Part shown: positions 12,798-22,444 of the stretch, one piece after another
How the letters are laid out: every line of letters starts with the position of its first letter
Numbering within the stretch: position 1 is the first letter of the stretch
Virus record (IMG/VR): IMGVR_UViG_3300008110_000306
Coordinates: 1-30,512 of that record
DNA: 30,512 bases
Reading direction: 5' to 3' (one strand)
Source: a virus
Position numbers and translations under genes: made by a program
The notes under the pieces: model-generated
Seen by the model: the letters and a program-made list of their open reading frames with translations, nothing else
Databases searched by the model: none
What the model was told of the DNA's origin: nothing

Positions 12798-14801
12798 TTA
12801 ACATGTAAATCCTGTTGCTGCACCAACTTCACCTGTTGATGTATTTAAGTTATGAATTGGATTACTTCCACCACCAGTATTTTTAACTATATAAGAATAT
12901 CCGGTAACAGGTGTCACTCCATATGCATCGTAATACATAATCTTTCCTTGTGCAAATGTTCCATCATTAGTATATAATTGATAGAATGCAGCTTGAGTAA
13001 AGTTTCCACAAACTAAACTTGCAGAGTTTACATAAGATACTTTAAATGTTCCTGCTGAGAATTGTGTTGGAGGAGCAGTTCCACCACCAGTTACACTTCC
13101 TGATAAACCAGTTCCTGCAATTTGAATCAATGGGTCAGATGCAAATGTTGTTTTAACCTCAAACTTACCTTGTGAATAGAAATTAGTTGTGTCTGTATAA
13201 TATTGTTTACCAAACTCTCTATTTGCACCTTTTGCAAATTGTTGTGAAATATAATCACCATCTAATGTGTCACCAAAGTTTAATTGATTTACTGCTAGAT
13301 TATTTGCAGGTATAACTTCTAAACTCTCATCTAAATTGATATATTGATTGAAGTCTAAAACATTTCCTTTATTATACCAATTATTAAATGTTTCAACAAT
13401 AAAATTATTTGGTTTTGTATTATCAGGATAAATTACTAAATTAAATTTCTTTTGTATACCACTTATCCAATCAACTAATTTAATTCCAGTAGTTCCATAA
13501 GGCATATTTGATGGAATGTCTATAACTCTACCATCTGCTGCCTGATTTACTTTCTTAATTTGAATATAAGATTTAGTAGATGCACCTGGGTCTAAAGTTA
13601 CTGTTGGGTCAGTAGTTGCAAAATATTCATTCATCCATATTTGGAAATAATAAGTTCCAACAGGCACTGAACCAAAATAAAGTGGTGAAATCAACTCAAA
13701 TGTTTGATTTATACCACCCGTTCTACTTACTGCAGTCTGTCCTAAAAACTGATTCAAAGTAACTAGTGTATTTTCCCCTTGTGGTGTTGAAGAACCGGTG
13801 TTAATTAGTCTTACATTGATTTGGCCAGGTAAGTTATTAACCGAACAACTAACATTGAAATTTAGGTTTATAACACCACTTAAATTTGATTGTTTAGTTA
13901 CAGTATATGCACCATTATTCAAAAATCCACCTCTATCTTCCAATTCATTTCTCCATGGAAGTGTTGTCCATGTATTATTTGAAATAAGAATATCAGTGCT
14001 TCCTGTAAGTGCACCTAATTTAATTACACCAAATGTTTCCAAATCAACATTACTATAAACAGGATATTTCAATTGATTATTACAAATCATATAAACATCA
14101 TCTAACCAACTTTGTTCCCAAAATGAAGATGAGTAAGTATATCCTGCATAATCAAAGATTGCATCCCATACTGCTTTAACTCTAATTGCTGGTTTGTAAT
14201 CTTGAACAGATAATCCACCTTGTGCATCATCTACTCCAAAGAAATCATCACCAGTTGTGTATTGCCAACCACTACCATAGTCTGCAAATGGATAAACTAT
14301 ATCTCCACTAAATAAACTACCACTCCAACTTGCTTTAATATTGTCGTAAGAAGAAGTGTGATTATATTGTGAAAGAGAAGTTAAGTCTGTTAAATATGCA
14401 CGATTGATATCTCTACCAAATGAAGAAAGTAAACCATAAATAGTTATCTCATAAGATTCAATAAACTTATTTGCTAATACATTTACTTTATTTAATTGAA
14501 TGTATCCGTTAGACAAATAAAATCCACCAAAGTCAAAATAACAAGGAACTTTAATGTTCGTTGCAAATAAAAATGGTGATTCAACAGATATGTCATATAC
14601 ATGTTCAAAGAATGCATTATTTACTTTAGTTCCAGGTATTGTAATCTGTCTTGTAAAATCAGAAGGTAAAATACCAATATCAAATATACCTGTCACATTG
14701 TTAGATAAGTTAATATCCTCATCTGCAAACAAGTCTAATTGTTGATATGGTGTTCCTGCTAATAGTCTGAATTGAAACCCTTGTGTTGATATAACTCCCA
14801 T
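12798..14801 (-). CDS. Large tail-tip/baseplate-like protein, 667 aa
   Basis: The N-terminus (QLDLFADEDINLSNNVTGIF, then LPSDFTRQITIPGTKVN) matches a conserved beginning of tail-tip proteins in Bacteroidota phages. The middle is beta-rich with many aromatic residues. From about residue 580 a module begins with FKVSYVNSASLVCG and ends GYSYIVKNTGGG, then STGEVGAATGFTC. That module recurs in adhesin-like phage proteins and may bind carbohydrate. Its ATG overlaps the stop of the 387-aa gene as TAATG. The 170-aa gene that follows seems to be the missing C-terminal part. No enzymatic motif is visible. Confidence 0.8.
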   Translation of the reverse strand: MGVISTQGFQFRLLAGTPYQQLDLFADEDINLSNNVTGIFDIGILPSDFTRQITIPGTKVNNAFFEHVYDISVESPFLFATNIKVPCYFDFGGFYLSNGYIQLNKVNVLANKFIESYEITIYGLLSSFGRDINRAYLTDLTSLSQYNHTSSYDNIKASWSGSLFSGDIVYPFADYGSGWQYTTGDDFFGVDDAQGGLSVQDYKPAIRVKAVWDAIFDYAGYTYSSSFWEQSWLDDVYMICNNQLKYPVYSNVDLETFGVIKLGALTGSTDILISNNTWTTLPWRNELEDRGGFLNNGAYTVTKQSNLSGVINLNFNVSCSVNNLPGQINVRLINTGSSTPQGENTLVTLNQFLGQTAVSRTGGINQTFELISPLYFGSVPVGTYYFQIWMNEYFATTDPTVTLDPGASTKSYIQIKKVNQAADGRVIDIPSNMPYGTTGIKLVDWISGIQKKFNLVIYPDNTKPNNFIVETFNNWYNKGNVLDFNQYINLDESLEVIPANNLAVNQLNFGDTLDGDYISQQFAKGANREFGKQYYTDTTNFYSQGKFEVKTTFASDPLIQIAGTGLSGSVTGGGTAPPTQFSAGTFKVSYVNSASLVCGNFTQAAFYQLYTNDGTFAQGKIMYYDAYGVTPVTGYSYIVKNTGGGSNPIHNLNTSTGEVGAATGFTC

Positions 14802-15964
14802 TAGATTATAAGTTTGTATGCCTGTCCGTAATCAAAATCAAATTGATATTGTATTAGTTTGTCTACTACGCCTGTTTTAAATACAATATTTGAAGTTTGC
14901 ATTGTTAAAGGTCTTACATAGTTGTTTGCTTCATCGTATACCCAATAAATTTCATCAGATACCATCAATTCTTTTAATATATCATTATAAGATTCTGACA
15001 TCCAAAAAGAGTTTACTTGAATTGCTTGTTTACTATCTACAATATAATTTAATACACCACTATCAGGTTTTGCATAAGATAAAGTTGAACTTTCCCATGT
15101 TCCTAATTGTGGTTGATAAGTTTTCTTTTCAGTTTGTAATGATTGTTTGTTTACCATATAGAAATTAAAGAAATCAAACTGACCAAATCTATTTTTCCAT
15201 TTGATTCTTACATTAGGATATTTTTGTTGACAATCCACAACATATTTAATTGCACTACCTAAAGCAGTTCCTCCATTGAAAGCTCTTACTGTAAAATATT
15301 CCATACCTGTCGTAGATAATGGAAATCCACTTTGTAATGGCCCAATTGGATATTGTGCAATTTGACCAGATGTAGAAGTTGTTGCAGATAATGTATAATC
15401 AGCACTTCCTAAATTAGATGTATAAACTATCTTAGTTGGTGCAGTAGAACCTGCATCTCCAACATAAACACCTGCAGTTCCGTAATTATCTAAAAATACA
15501 GATTGTGTTGCAGGGCCATCAGTCATCAAAGGCCAATGTGGAGTTTTATCGTATACTTGCTGACCAATTGGTTCTTGAAATATACCATAACCATCCAATG
15601 CTTTATAAGTTGATGATTTAAGATGACTACCAGTTACATATGAAGTTCCATTATAATATTGTGGATAAAAATCTACTGCAAAATAAATTACATTTGATTT
15701 ATTTACTTCTGCTAAGTCTGTAAGAGTTGAATTGATAATTCTATTTAAGTCAAAAATACCTACATTTGAAGTGTTAGGATATTTTGTAATTGTATAGTCT
15801 GAACTACCAGATGCAGTCATAGACCCTGTCCAATAATACAATTCACCAACATATTGAAATGAAGATGATGAAAGTAATGCAGTGCTAGACTCTGATACCG
15901 AAAATATAATCGGTGATTGTGCTAAGTTAACTGACGCTGGAGTTTGTAATAATGATAAAGCCAT
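14801..15964 (-). CDS. Distal tail/baseplate-like protein, 387 aa
   Basis: Ser/Thr-rich, beta-strand-dominated protein. Its C-terminal third carries a conserved series I recall from Bacteroidota phage tails: RIKWKNRFGQFDFFNFYMVN, KQAIQVNSFWMSESYNDILK, SDEIYWVYDE and FDFDYGQAYKLII. It is likely a distal-tail or hub component that joins tube and tip. It starts a new cluster: a 19-nt element identical to one at 29815-29833 lies 7 nt upstream of the ATG, and it is coupled to the 667-aa gene by TAATG. Confidence 0.75.
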   Translation of the reverse strand: MALSLLQTPASVNLAQSPIIFSVSESSTALLSSSSFQYVGELYYWTGSMTASGSSDYTITKYPNTSNVGIFDLNRIINSTLTDLAEVNKSNVIYFAVDFYPQYYNGTSYVTGSHLKSSTYKALDGYGIFQEPIGQQVYDKTPHWPLMTDGPATQSVFLDNYGTAGVYVGDAGSTAPTKIVYTSNLGSADYTLSATTSTSGQIAQYPIGPLQSGFPLSTTGMEYFTVRAFNGGTALGSAIKYVVDCQQKYPNVRIKWKNRFGQFDFFNFYMVNKQSLQTEKKTYQPQLGTWESSTLSYAKPDSGVLNYIVDSKQAIQVNSFWMSESYNDILKELMVSDEIYWVYDEANNYVRPLTMQTSNIVFKTGVVDKLIQYQFDFDYGQAYKLII

Positions 15965-15970
15965 TATGTA

Positions 15971-15989
15971 TATCGTTTAATATAATAAC
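15971..15989 (-). promoter_or_regulatory. Candidate late-promoter element, copy 1
   Basis: On the minus strand GTTATTATATTAAACGATA, identical over 19 nt to 29815-29833 and similar to 22816-22835. It lies just upstream of the ATG at 15964. It does not match TAnnTTTG, so a phage sigma factor is a possible reader. Confidence 0.5.
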
Positions 15990-16015
15990 CACTTTTTCAA
16001 TAAAAGTATTTGATA

Positions 16016-16399
16016 CTAATATTCAGCTTCCATTTCATCTAACTCTTTTGCAATATTTCCAACTATCAATTTGTCAACCATATCCTCATAATATTGATTT
16101 AACATTGCTTCAACAGTTGGGTCATTTAGTGCATTATCAGCAAAAGGTCTTGCAGCCATTTTAGAAGTTCCATCGTTTACAAACTTACCATACTCTGCTC
16201 CTTGTGGTGCATAATCTAATTCAATTTCAAACGAATAAGAATCTTTAGTTTTTATCTCCTTTACCATTTTTGCAGGAGTATTTGCATCTTTAACCTTTCT
16301 AAGTAAATTACCCGTTTTAATTGCACGAGTAGGTTTTCTTTGAAGATTAAGTTGTGCTAAAGAACTAATCTGTTTTGCTATATCTTGTAATGTAGGCAT
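16016..16399 (-). CDS. HK97 gp10-like head-tail/tail completion protein
   Basis: The 127-aa protein contains the family pattern: ALKTGNLL-type segment (AIKTGNLLRKVKDA), a beta strand YSFEIELDYAPQGAEYGKFV, then FVNDGTSKMAARPF and a C-terminal helix. HK97 gp10-like proteins cap the connector and the tail end before joining. Size fits the family. It lies between the adhesin and baseplate genes, not next to the connector, which is unusual. Confidence 0.8.
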   Translation of the reverse strand: MPTLQDIAKQISSLAQLNLQRKPTRAIKTGNLLRKVKDANTPAKMVKEIKTKDSYSFEIELDYAPQGAEYGKFVNDGTSKMAARPFADNALNDPTVEAMLNQYYEDMVDKLIVGNIAKELDEMEAEY

Positions 16400-16409
16400 A
16401 TTAAATTAT

Positions 16410-18104
16410 TTAAGGATAAGTGCAACATGTTCCACTTTGTCTTATGTTTAATCCAACACAACTACCTAATGCACAACTTCCATTTCTTATACTTCCAGGA
16501 ACTCCACAAAAAGGACTTGGACTAGAACTACCTCTTTGTGTTACACCATTACAATCAGTATAATCAAAATCATATCTACCACTAAATACATTTACAAATA
16601 ATGCTTGACATGGACAAGGTGGTGTGTTTGTATTTGATGGAGTTATATCACATCCTATTACAGAACATTGAGTTCCTAAACTACTTGCACTACCTGTTGC
16701 AACTGATATGGTAGAACCACTCACACATAAATCAAATGTTCCTGCAACATATGTAGTTGTTGTTGATGTTTCGTTACAAGGTATATAATCTACTTTTGAA
16801 ATTTTATTTGTATCAGAAGTTACTCTATATGTATTACAATTTGTGCAACCACTATTTGATGATGTAAATGCAGTATCACAAGATTGTGATAATGCAACAT
16901 AAGTTGCACCTGTTGCTACAACCGGCGTAATACTTCCTGAAAATACTTTTAGACAAGCTACTATATCAAATCCACTTGTTAAAGTTGTTGAACTTGTAAA
17001 TTGATTATTACATTCTAAGAATGATGCTTGTGCTCCACTTCCTGTGATTGCAAATTCTCTACAACTAAATGCAGCTGCACATCTTGGTATAGTTATTATT
17101 ACGATACCACCATATCCAATAGTTAGATTGTCAGTTGACCCAATTCTAGATGTTCCACCACTACCCCACGTAGCACTACCTTTACTTCCTCTTTGAGATT
17201 GAGCAACTCCTCCTCCACCTGCTCCAACAACTATTGGAGTTCCTGTTAAATTAAATGTTAAACCTGCACCACCATTTGTAACTCTTGTTCCAAAAGCTTG
17301 CATAGTTTTTGTTACATTATCACCAGCTGCACCAGCACCTCCTCCACCTGCACCTGCAGTAGCACTAAAATCATTACCAGATGATTCGGTATCACCTCCT
17401 TTATTTCCCTGATTTGCGGAATTTAATCCACCAAATCCATTATAAGATGGACTAACACCAGTTTGTCCTGTTGTATTAAATTTACCTCCACCTCCACCAC
17501 TTGCTGCCGGTAATGGTGTAGAATAAGGCCCAAATTGAGAAGTGCCTGAATATGAACCGGAATATATTGCAACTTGTAAATTATTTGTTACACCACCTTG
17601 AACCATCAGTGCACCACCTCCTCCACCATAAGCAGTTATAAATGAAGATGTAAATGGTGTATAAGTAGAATTATTTGGTAACTTAACATATGATGGTTGA
17701 CCTAAAACACCTGCAGAATTTTGACCAGCTGGTGCAGTTGCTTTACCAATTCCAATTTCAAAACTTCCAGATGATATTGGAAAATTATTATAGTAAACAA
17801 CACCACCACCACCACCACCACCAGCTCCAAATGGATATGAACTTCCAGCATTCACACCGCTACCTCCTGCACCTACAACTAATAATTTACCTTGGCCTGT
17901 TGAGCCACTTAATATATTTAAAGATGCTGTAAATGAAGTAAGAGTTGTGTCATCTATATCACTCATTTCAAATTGATAATAATCCCAATAAATACCACCT
18001 GAAATAAAACTTCCGGTAGTTATCAATCCACTACCTGATATAGATGTTGTTGTTGTCGTAAAACAACTGCCTTGTGTTCCAAAAAATGTTACTGGTATAT
18101 ACAT
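16410..18104 (-). CDS. Glycine-rich tail adhesin with Cys-rich C-terminus
   Basis: A 564-aa protein. After a short N-terminal domain, residues about 75-345 are a glycine-rich domain: LLVVGAGGSGVNAG, a run of seven Gly near residue 93, AYGGGGGAL and VVGAGGGGVAQS. This type occurs in receptor-binding phage tail proteins. From about residue 345 the C-terminal part changes to Cys/Thr/Ser-rich sequence with some 20 Cys, often paired (CTNCNTY, PPCPCQ, SGTCCTYP); this is uncommon for a virion protein made in the cytoplasm. Likely function: host surface binding. It follows the 537-aa fibre gene by 2 nt. Confidence 0.8.
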   Translation of the reverse strand: MYIPVTFFGTQGSCFTTTTTSISGSGLITTGSFISGGIYWDYYQFEMSDIDDTTLTSFTASLNILSGSTGQGKLLVVGAGGSGVNAGSSYPFGAGGGGGGGVVYYNNFPISSGSFEIGIGKATAPAGQNSAGVLGQPSYVKLPNNSTYTPFTSSFITAYGGGGGALMVQGGVTNNLQVAIYSGSYSGTSQFGPYSTPLPAASGGGGGKFNTTGQTGVSPSYNGFGGLNSANQGNKGGDTESSGNDFSATAGAGGGGAGAAGDNVTKTMQAFGTRVTNGGAGLTFNLTGTPIVVGAGGGGVAQSQRGSKGSATWGSGGTSRIGSTDNLTIGYGGIVIITIPRCAAAFSCREFAITGSGAQASFLECNNQFTSSTTLTSGFDIVACLKVFSGSITPVVATGATYVALSQSCDTAFTSSNSGCTNCNTYRVTSDTNKISKVDYIPCNETSTTTTYVAGTFDLCVSGSTISVATGSASSLGTQCSVIGCDITPSNTNTPPCPCQALFVNVFSGRYDFDYTDCNGVTQRGSSSPSPFCGVPGSIRNGSCALGSCVGLNIRQSGTCCTYP

Positions 18105-18106
18105 AA

Positions 18107-19720
18107 TTATCTCATAGTATTTACAGCCACACCATATACAAATGATGCGTCGTATGTTTGGAATGAAATTATATCTACTGCACTTCCTGATGGAGTTGCT
18201 ATATATGGAAACGCTTGTGGGAATCTAACATTCGGTGAGAATGATACAGTTCCATATGAACCAACTGGTTGTGTTACTCTAAGTGATATAGTTTGTCCAT
18301 CTGTAGCACCACTTGCAGAAATATGTGTATTGCTTCCTGAAGCCAATGTAATTGTAAAGAAATTAGCTTTTGATAAATCCATACTTGCAGTTTGTGAACT
18401 TATAGATAATGATATAACACTACCTTCAACACTACCTGAAAATATTTGATTACCTATAAAATAATTGGAACCGGTAGTTGCATAACTTCCTGTAAATGAT
18501 GCTAATTGATTTATTCTTACAGTTTGTGCATTATCAGTAACTGCAATTGACGCAGATACATCCAATAATGATGAACTAATAGATGCAGTAAATGCATTAA
18601 AAGATGAAGTAAATACTTTTTGGTCTATTTGACTTTGTAAGAATGATGCAGTTACACTCATCTCACCTTCAATCAAAGAACGAGTTGCAGTTAATTCTGC
18701 TTGAGTTGCAAAATTAGTTTGTATAGATGAACTCCATGCTTCTAATTCGTCTAATCTAAAATCAACCGATGTAGAGAATGGCCCTTCTAAAAAGTCTAAT
18801 CTACTATCAACACTTTGTGAATATAAAGTTACATTACCAATTCCACTAATTGTAGAAGAAGAAATATTTCCAGTTGCAGTTAAATCACCTATAAAACTAC
18901 CACTTCCACCAAATGTTCCAGCACCACCAACATTTAAGTTGCCTGTAATACCCATAGAACCGGTTAATTGACCGCTTCCTGACATTATCACAGAACCGAT
19001 AAAGGTTTGTGTATCTGCAGTAGTATCTCCCAATATATTAGACCCAGATGAGAATATAACGGATGCTGATTCTATCGTTGTTATTATCTCATATGCGTTA
19101 ATTGTTCCACTTACTACTAAATCACCTTGTATCCATGCATTTGATGCAGTTACATCACCTGTAATATCAATACTACCTGTAATTTCAACACCATCTTCAA
19201 TTGTTAAATGTCCACCAACAAATAAATCATCAGAAACACTTAAATCACCAGTTATTTCAATTGGTCTTTCAATACTACCCGTAAATGTATAAGTTACACC
19301 ATTTGCAGTATAATATTGGTCTATTAAATAAGTTACATCAACATTTGGAGTTCCTGTTATACCAATTACTCTACCATTTTGTAATGCACCACCATTAACA
19401 ACCCAACCAATTCCTATTTCAGTTATTGCTGCTTCATTTCCATAAGGAGTATATGACCCAGTAATTCTGATTTCATTATTGATTGAACTTTGGTTAATAT
19501 ATCCTTGTGTAGAAGAACTAAAATTTGTGTTTATATCAACTGCACCTGATACTAACAATCCTTTAGATGAAAGTAATCCGTTTGTGTTGAATGCCACACC
19601 TAAATCTTGTCCAACACCATCTTGAATGTTTGTCAAAGTAGTAGATGCAGAAGAATCATTACCGAAGTGTAATAAACTTTGGTATGATTGTGAAATATAT
19701 AAGTTACTTAAACTTCCCAT
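18107..19720 (-). CDS. Tail fibre-like repetitive protein, 537 aa
   Basis: N-terminal globular part (about 1-160), then short beta-helical repeats of the type ITGSIDITGDVTAS, DLSVSDDLFVGGHLTIEDGV and NLNVGGAGTFGGSGSFIGDL. These alternate with a coiled-coil-like region (about 320-410), followed by a C-terminal beta domain ending AVNTMR. The segment SSGSNILGDTTADTQTFIG is shared in type with the 1397-aa fibre. Such repeats form long trimeric fibres. No intramolecular chaperone or peptidase is visible. It is probably a side fibre or whisker. Confidence 0.8.
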   Translation of the reverse strand: MGSLSNLYISQSYQSLLHFGNDSSASTTLTNIQDGVGQDLGVAFNTNGLLSSKGLLVSGAVDINTNFSSSTQGYINQSSINNEIRITGSYTPYGNEAAITEIGIGWVVNGGALQNGRVIGITGTPNVDVTYLIDQYYTANGVTYTFTGSIERPIEITGDLSVSDDLFVGGHLTIEDGVEITGSIDITGDVTASNAWIQGDLVVSGTINAYEIITTIESASVIFSSGSNILGDTTADTQTFIGSVIMSGSGQLTGSMGITGNLNVGGAGTFGGSGSFIGDLTATGNISSSTISGIGNVTLYSQSVDSRLDFLEGPFSTSVDFRLDELEAWSSSIQTNFATQAELTATRSLIEGEMSVTASFLQSQIDQKVFTSSFNAFTASISSSLLDVSASIAVTDNAQTVRINQLASFTGSYATTGSNYFIGNQIFSGSVEGSVISLSISSQTASMDLSKANFFTITLASGSNTHISASGATDGQTISLRVTQPVGSYGTVSFSPNVRFPQAFPYIATPSGSAVDIISFQTYDASFVYGVAVNTMR

Positions 19721-19738
19721 TTATTTTTATTTTATATT

Positions 19739-20620
19739 TTAATCATATTGCCACTTTCTAAATGCTACATCACTTCCTTGTCCCCATTTCTGTGGTGTCG
19801 TAGACCATACTTGTGGATTTGCCCATAATAAACAATATTCACATGTCACAAAATCTTCATATGGTAATTCCAATACTGGTAAATTAACATAATCAAAATC
19901 ATCTTCTCCACTAAATGTATCTACAATTGTATAACAATGATAATCATAATAAGTAGTAATGTCACCTGAAGAATTTGGGAATGGTCTACTCAAAAAGACT
20001 TGACCTATACTACCCGTATTAAATCCTTCGTTAGTTCTTAATACTGCTTTATATCTTTCATCAGTTACACAATCTTCAATTATATATCCACTTCCCGATG
20101 GGTTAATTAAAAAAAAAAGACAACGATTTCTATCATTGTGGGTAGTTAACTCAAAGGTTGCAACCCATCCGGCCAATCCATTATTAAATTGGTCAGAGAA
20201 TGATGAACACACAATATCTCCGTTTATCTCAAAACCAGCAACTCCTCTTTGCGTATATGAAGTTAAATCGTTTAAGATACCTAATGTGTTTGCATGAATA
20301 TCAACTGTATCATCTACTCCATAGAATGGAACAGTCTGTGCGTTGGTTCTTGCATCACTTTCGTTATTTTTGTTTTTAATTTTATCTGCAACCGTCAACT
20401 GAATTGTATAGTTTGTTACATTGCTACCAAAGTTAGTTTCGGTTATTAAAATATTCCCTAACGGATATGCAGGAAACTGGTCTACATCTATCTTTGTAAT
20501 ATCACCTTGTGTTACTACTTGAATAGATGGATGATTACTCATTATTGTTTTGAAATAATTCAAAGCATTGTAATAAAGAGTATAGTTTACACCTGTATTA
20601 TGAACAATTTGTTGACTCAT
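19739..20620 (-). CDS. Tail terminator/completion-like protein, 293 aa
   Basis: The N-terminal part (HNTGVNYTLYYNALNYFKTI, VVTQGDITKIDVDQFPAYPL, TETNFGSNVTNYTIQLTVAD) resembles the proteins that follow the head-tail connector gene in Bacteroidota phages and are thought to terminate the tail. It extends beyond the usual 150-170 aa with a C-terminal domain (about 160-293) that is aromatic-rich and contains CEYCLLWANPQVW. That second part is unfamiliar to me; it might be a decoration fused to the terminator. It lies 6 nt from the connector gene. Confidence 0.65.
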   Translation of the reverse strand: MSQQIVHNTGVNYTLYYNALNYFKTIMSNHPSIQVVTQGDITKIDVDQFPAYPLGNILITETNFGSNVTNYTIQLTVADKIKNKNNESDARTNAQTVPFYGVDDTVDIHANTLGILNDLTSYTQRGVAGFEINGDIVCSSFSDQFNNGLAGWVATFELTTHNDRNRCLFFLINPSGSGYIIEDCVTDERYKAVLRTNEGFNTGSIGQVFLSRPFPNSSGDITTYYDYHCYTIVDTFSGEDDFDYVNLPVLELPYEDFVTCEYCLLWANPQVWSTTPQKWGQGSDVAFRKWQYD

Positions 20621-20626
20621 AGTTTA

Positions 20627-21145
20627 TTATAATTGAATACCACCAAAATATTGATTAGACTGGTCAGGATATATCTGAGTTTGATTTCCAACAGTCTCTA
20701 AGTATTGAGGTATATTTTGAGAATAAGCAATTAAGTAATTTTGTAATCTCAATGCGTAATAGTCTGCATTGTTTAGAGCTTTTGTTAAAAGATAATCAAT
20801 TTCAGATTTAGCAGGTGCAATACCTTGTTCACTTTGTTGTTTAACTGCTCCATTTGATTTAAACTGAACAGAACTAAAAGGAATATATTCAACACATGCA
20901 TACCACAATAAAGTATATTTGATGTGGTCATCCATTAAGTCTTGATAATAAGAACTTAAAGAACTAAATGTGTTTGCAGTGATTTGTGCTTGTAAGTATT
21001 CAAACAAAACAGTTCCTAAAAGATTCTTTAGGTATTTGTCTTGTGCAGTTCTTACGAATGGTAATAAAGCATCTGCATCAATTGCACCTTGCAATGGAGA
21101 GTTCTTTATAATATCATTTCTATTTATGAATAATGCGTATGACAT
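20627..21145 (-). CDS. Head-tail connector (gp6-like) protein, 172 aa
   Basis: An all-helical protein directly downstream of the portal gene. Features: SYALFINRNDIIKNSPLQGA at the start, FVRTAQDKYLKNLLGTVLFE, and DHIKYTLLWYACVEYIPF. This matches the connector proteins of Bacteroidota phages (about 170 aa) that sit below the portal. The gap to the portal stop is 5 nt, so they are co-translated. The family assignment is by size, order and helix pattern. Confidence 0.75.
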   Translation of the reverse strand: MSYALFINRNDIIKNSPLQGAIDADALLPFVRTAQDKYLKNLLGTVLFEYLQAQITANTFSSLSSYYQDLMDDHIKYTLLWYACVEYIPFSSVQFKSNGAVKQQSEQGIAPAKSEIDYLLTKALNNADYYALRLQNYLIAYSQNIPQYLETVGNQTQIYPDQSNQYFGGIQL

Positions 21146-21150
21146 AGTTA

Positions 21151-22443
21151 TTATTTATATATTTCGTATTCTTTACTTAATATTGTTGGCATTGTAAACT
21201 TTTCCATTTCTTCATCTTTACCTGGTATTGGTTCTAATGGAGTTTGGTCAGTAGTATCTTCTGTTGTTGCTGGATTTTCCATAGCATCATTCGTTTCATC
21301 TTCAACTTGTGCAATTGTTTTACCAGTTTCTTCTGCAGTTTGTGATAAGATTACTAATGGAGTCAATTGTTCAAAGTATAATTGAGCATCACTATATCCA
21401 GATAATTTCATTGCATAATCCAAAGAGTTTAATATTAAGTTTTGGAAAGGTGCAATAGTCATTGTTTGTAAGATACTAAATGCAGTTTTCATTTCTTCTG
21501 ATTGTGAAGAGAAACCATTATTCTTAGTTCTTATACCAAATAAAAGTGGAGATGTTACTCTATGTGCAACTAATATTCTATCTTGAACATATTCTGCAAC
21601 ATAATCATACTTCTCATGTAAGTTTGTAATATCAATCACATCAATTGTAGGTTTAGTTGCAGGGTCATCGTTAAATGATAACATAAATCTACCTGCATTA
21701 TCTGTTCCTGTAAATTTAGCTTGAACTAAGTCTTCTATTGTTTGTCTTTCTTCAGGTGCAGGAACTCCATTGTTGAAGTTTAACATTACTGCTGGTAAGA
21801 AACCATTTGTAATATTATTAAAGTGTAAATTAGATATTTCACCTTCAGACATTGCTAATTGTAATGCAGAAACCCAATCAGGTAAACTATAATAGTATAA
21901 ACCTGGACAATAATTCTTAATATAAAGGATTTCCATTTTCTCATTAGATGTGTCAAATGCAGGTATTTTCTTTTTATCTTTTACCTTTCTTTGGTCATTC
22001 CAATCAGTGCAATAATAGTAATTTTCAATTCTAGGATTACCATATATCTTCTCTGCTCTTAAAGTTTGAACAGGAACGTGATACATTTTTTTAATCTTAG
22101 TATGTGTATCATCCCAATATACTTGGAATGCAGCATTACCAAATAATTTTAAATCAAATGCAACTCTTTTAACTTCTTCCTGTGGAATCATCTTTTGTAG
22201 AGTTTCATTGAATACTTCATCTTTTGAGTAAACACCTTTACCAAATATTAAATCTGCAATACCTTCAATAGATGCTGCATTAGTAGTTGATACATTAAAT
22301 GCGGTAGTAACTGCATCAAAAAAATCGTCATGGCCATAAACACCGAAAGGCACCCATGAGTAACGAGTTTTAGTATCTTCCTGTATAACTGGAAGTGAGT
22401 TATTGTTTACATTAACGATTGAAAATTTCTGTTGTTCTTTCAT
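21151..22443 (-). CDS. Portal protein
   Basis: A 430-aa protein of the PBSX/HK97-like portal type: N-terminal VPFGVYGHDDFFDAVTTAFN, the helical DLKLFGNAAFQVYWDD segment typical of the portal wing, MYHVPVQTLRAEKIYG, and the ILVAHRVTSPLLFGI helix followed by SSQSEEMKTAF, typical of the family. The tail about 375-430 is acidic (ATTEDTTDQTPLEPIPG). The portal ring is the entry and exit channel for DNA and the docking site for TerL. It overlaps nothing but begins 2 nt after the 121-aa gene's stop. Confidence 0.92.
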   Translation of the reverse strand: MKEQQKFSIVNVNNNSLPVIQEDTKTRYSWVPFGVYGHDDFFDAVTTAFNVSTTNAASIEGIADLIFGKGVYSKDEVFNETLQKMIPQEEVKRVAFDLKLFGNAAFQVYWDDTHTKIKKMYHVPVQTLRAEKIYGNPRIENYYYCTDWNDQRKVKDKKKIPAFDTSNEKMEILYIKNYCPGLYYYSLPDWVSALQLAMSEGEISNLHFNNITNGFLPAVMLNFNNGVPAPEERQTIEDLVQAKFTGTDNAGRFMLSFNDDPATKPTIDVIDITNLHEKYDYVAEYVQDRILVAHRVTSPLLFGIRTKNNGFSSQSEEMKTAFSILQTMTIAPFQNLILNSLDYAMKLSGYSDAQLYFEQLTPLVILSQTAEETGKTIAQVEDETNDAMENPATTEDTTDQTPLEPIPGKDEEMEKFTMPTILSKEYEIYK

Positions 22444-22444
22444 A

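Noticed and set aside
14890-15168. Plus-strand frame of 92 aa inside the 387-aa tail gene
   Set aside because: It is the antisense shadow of a well-supported minus-strand gene and has no leader.
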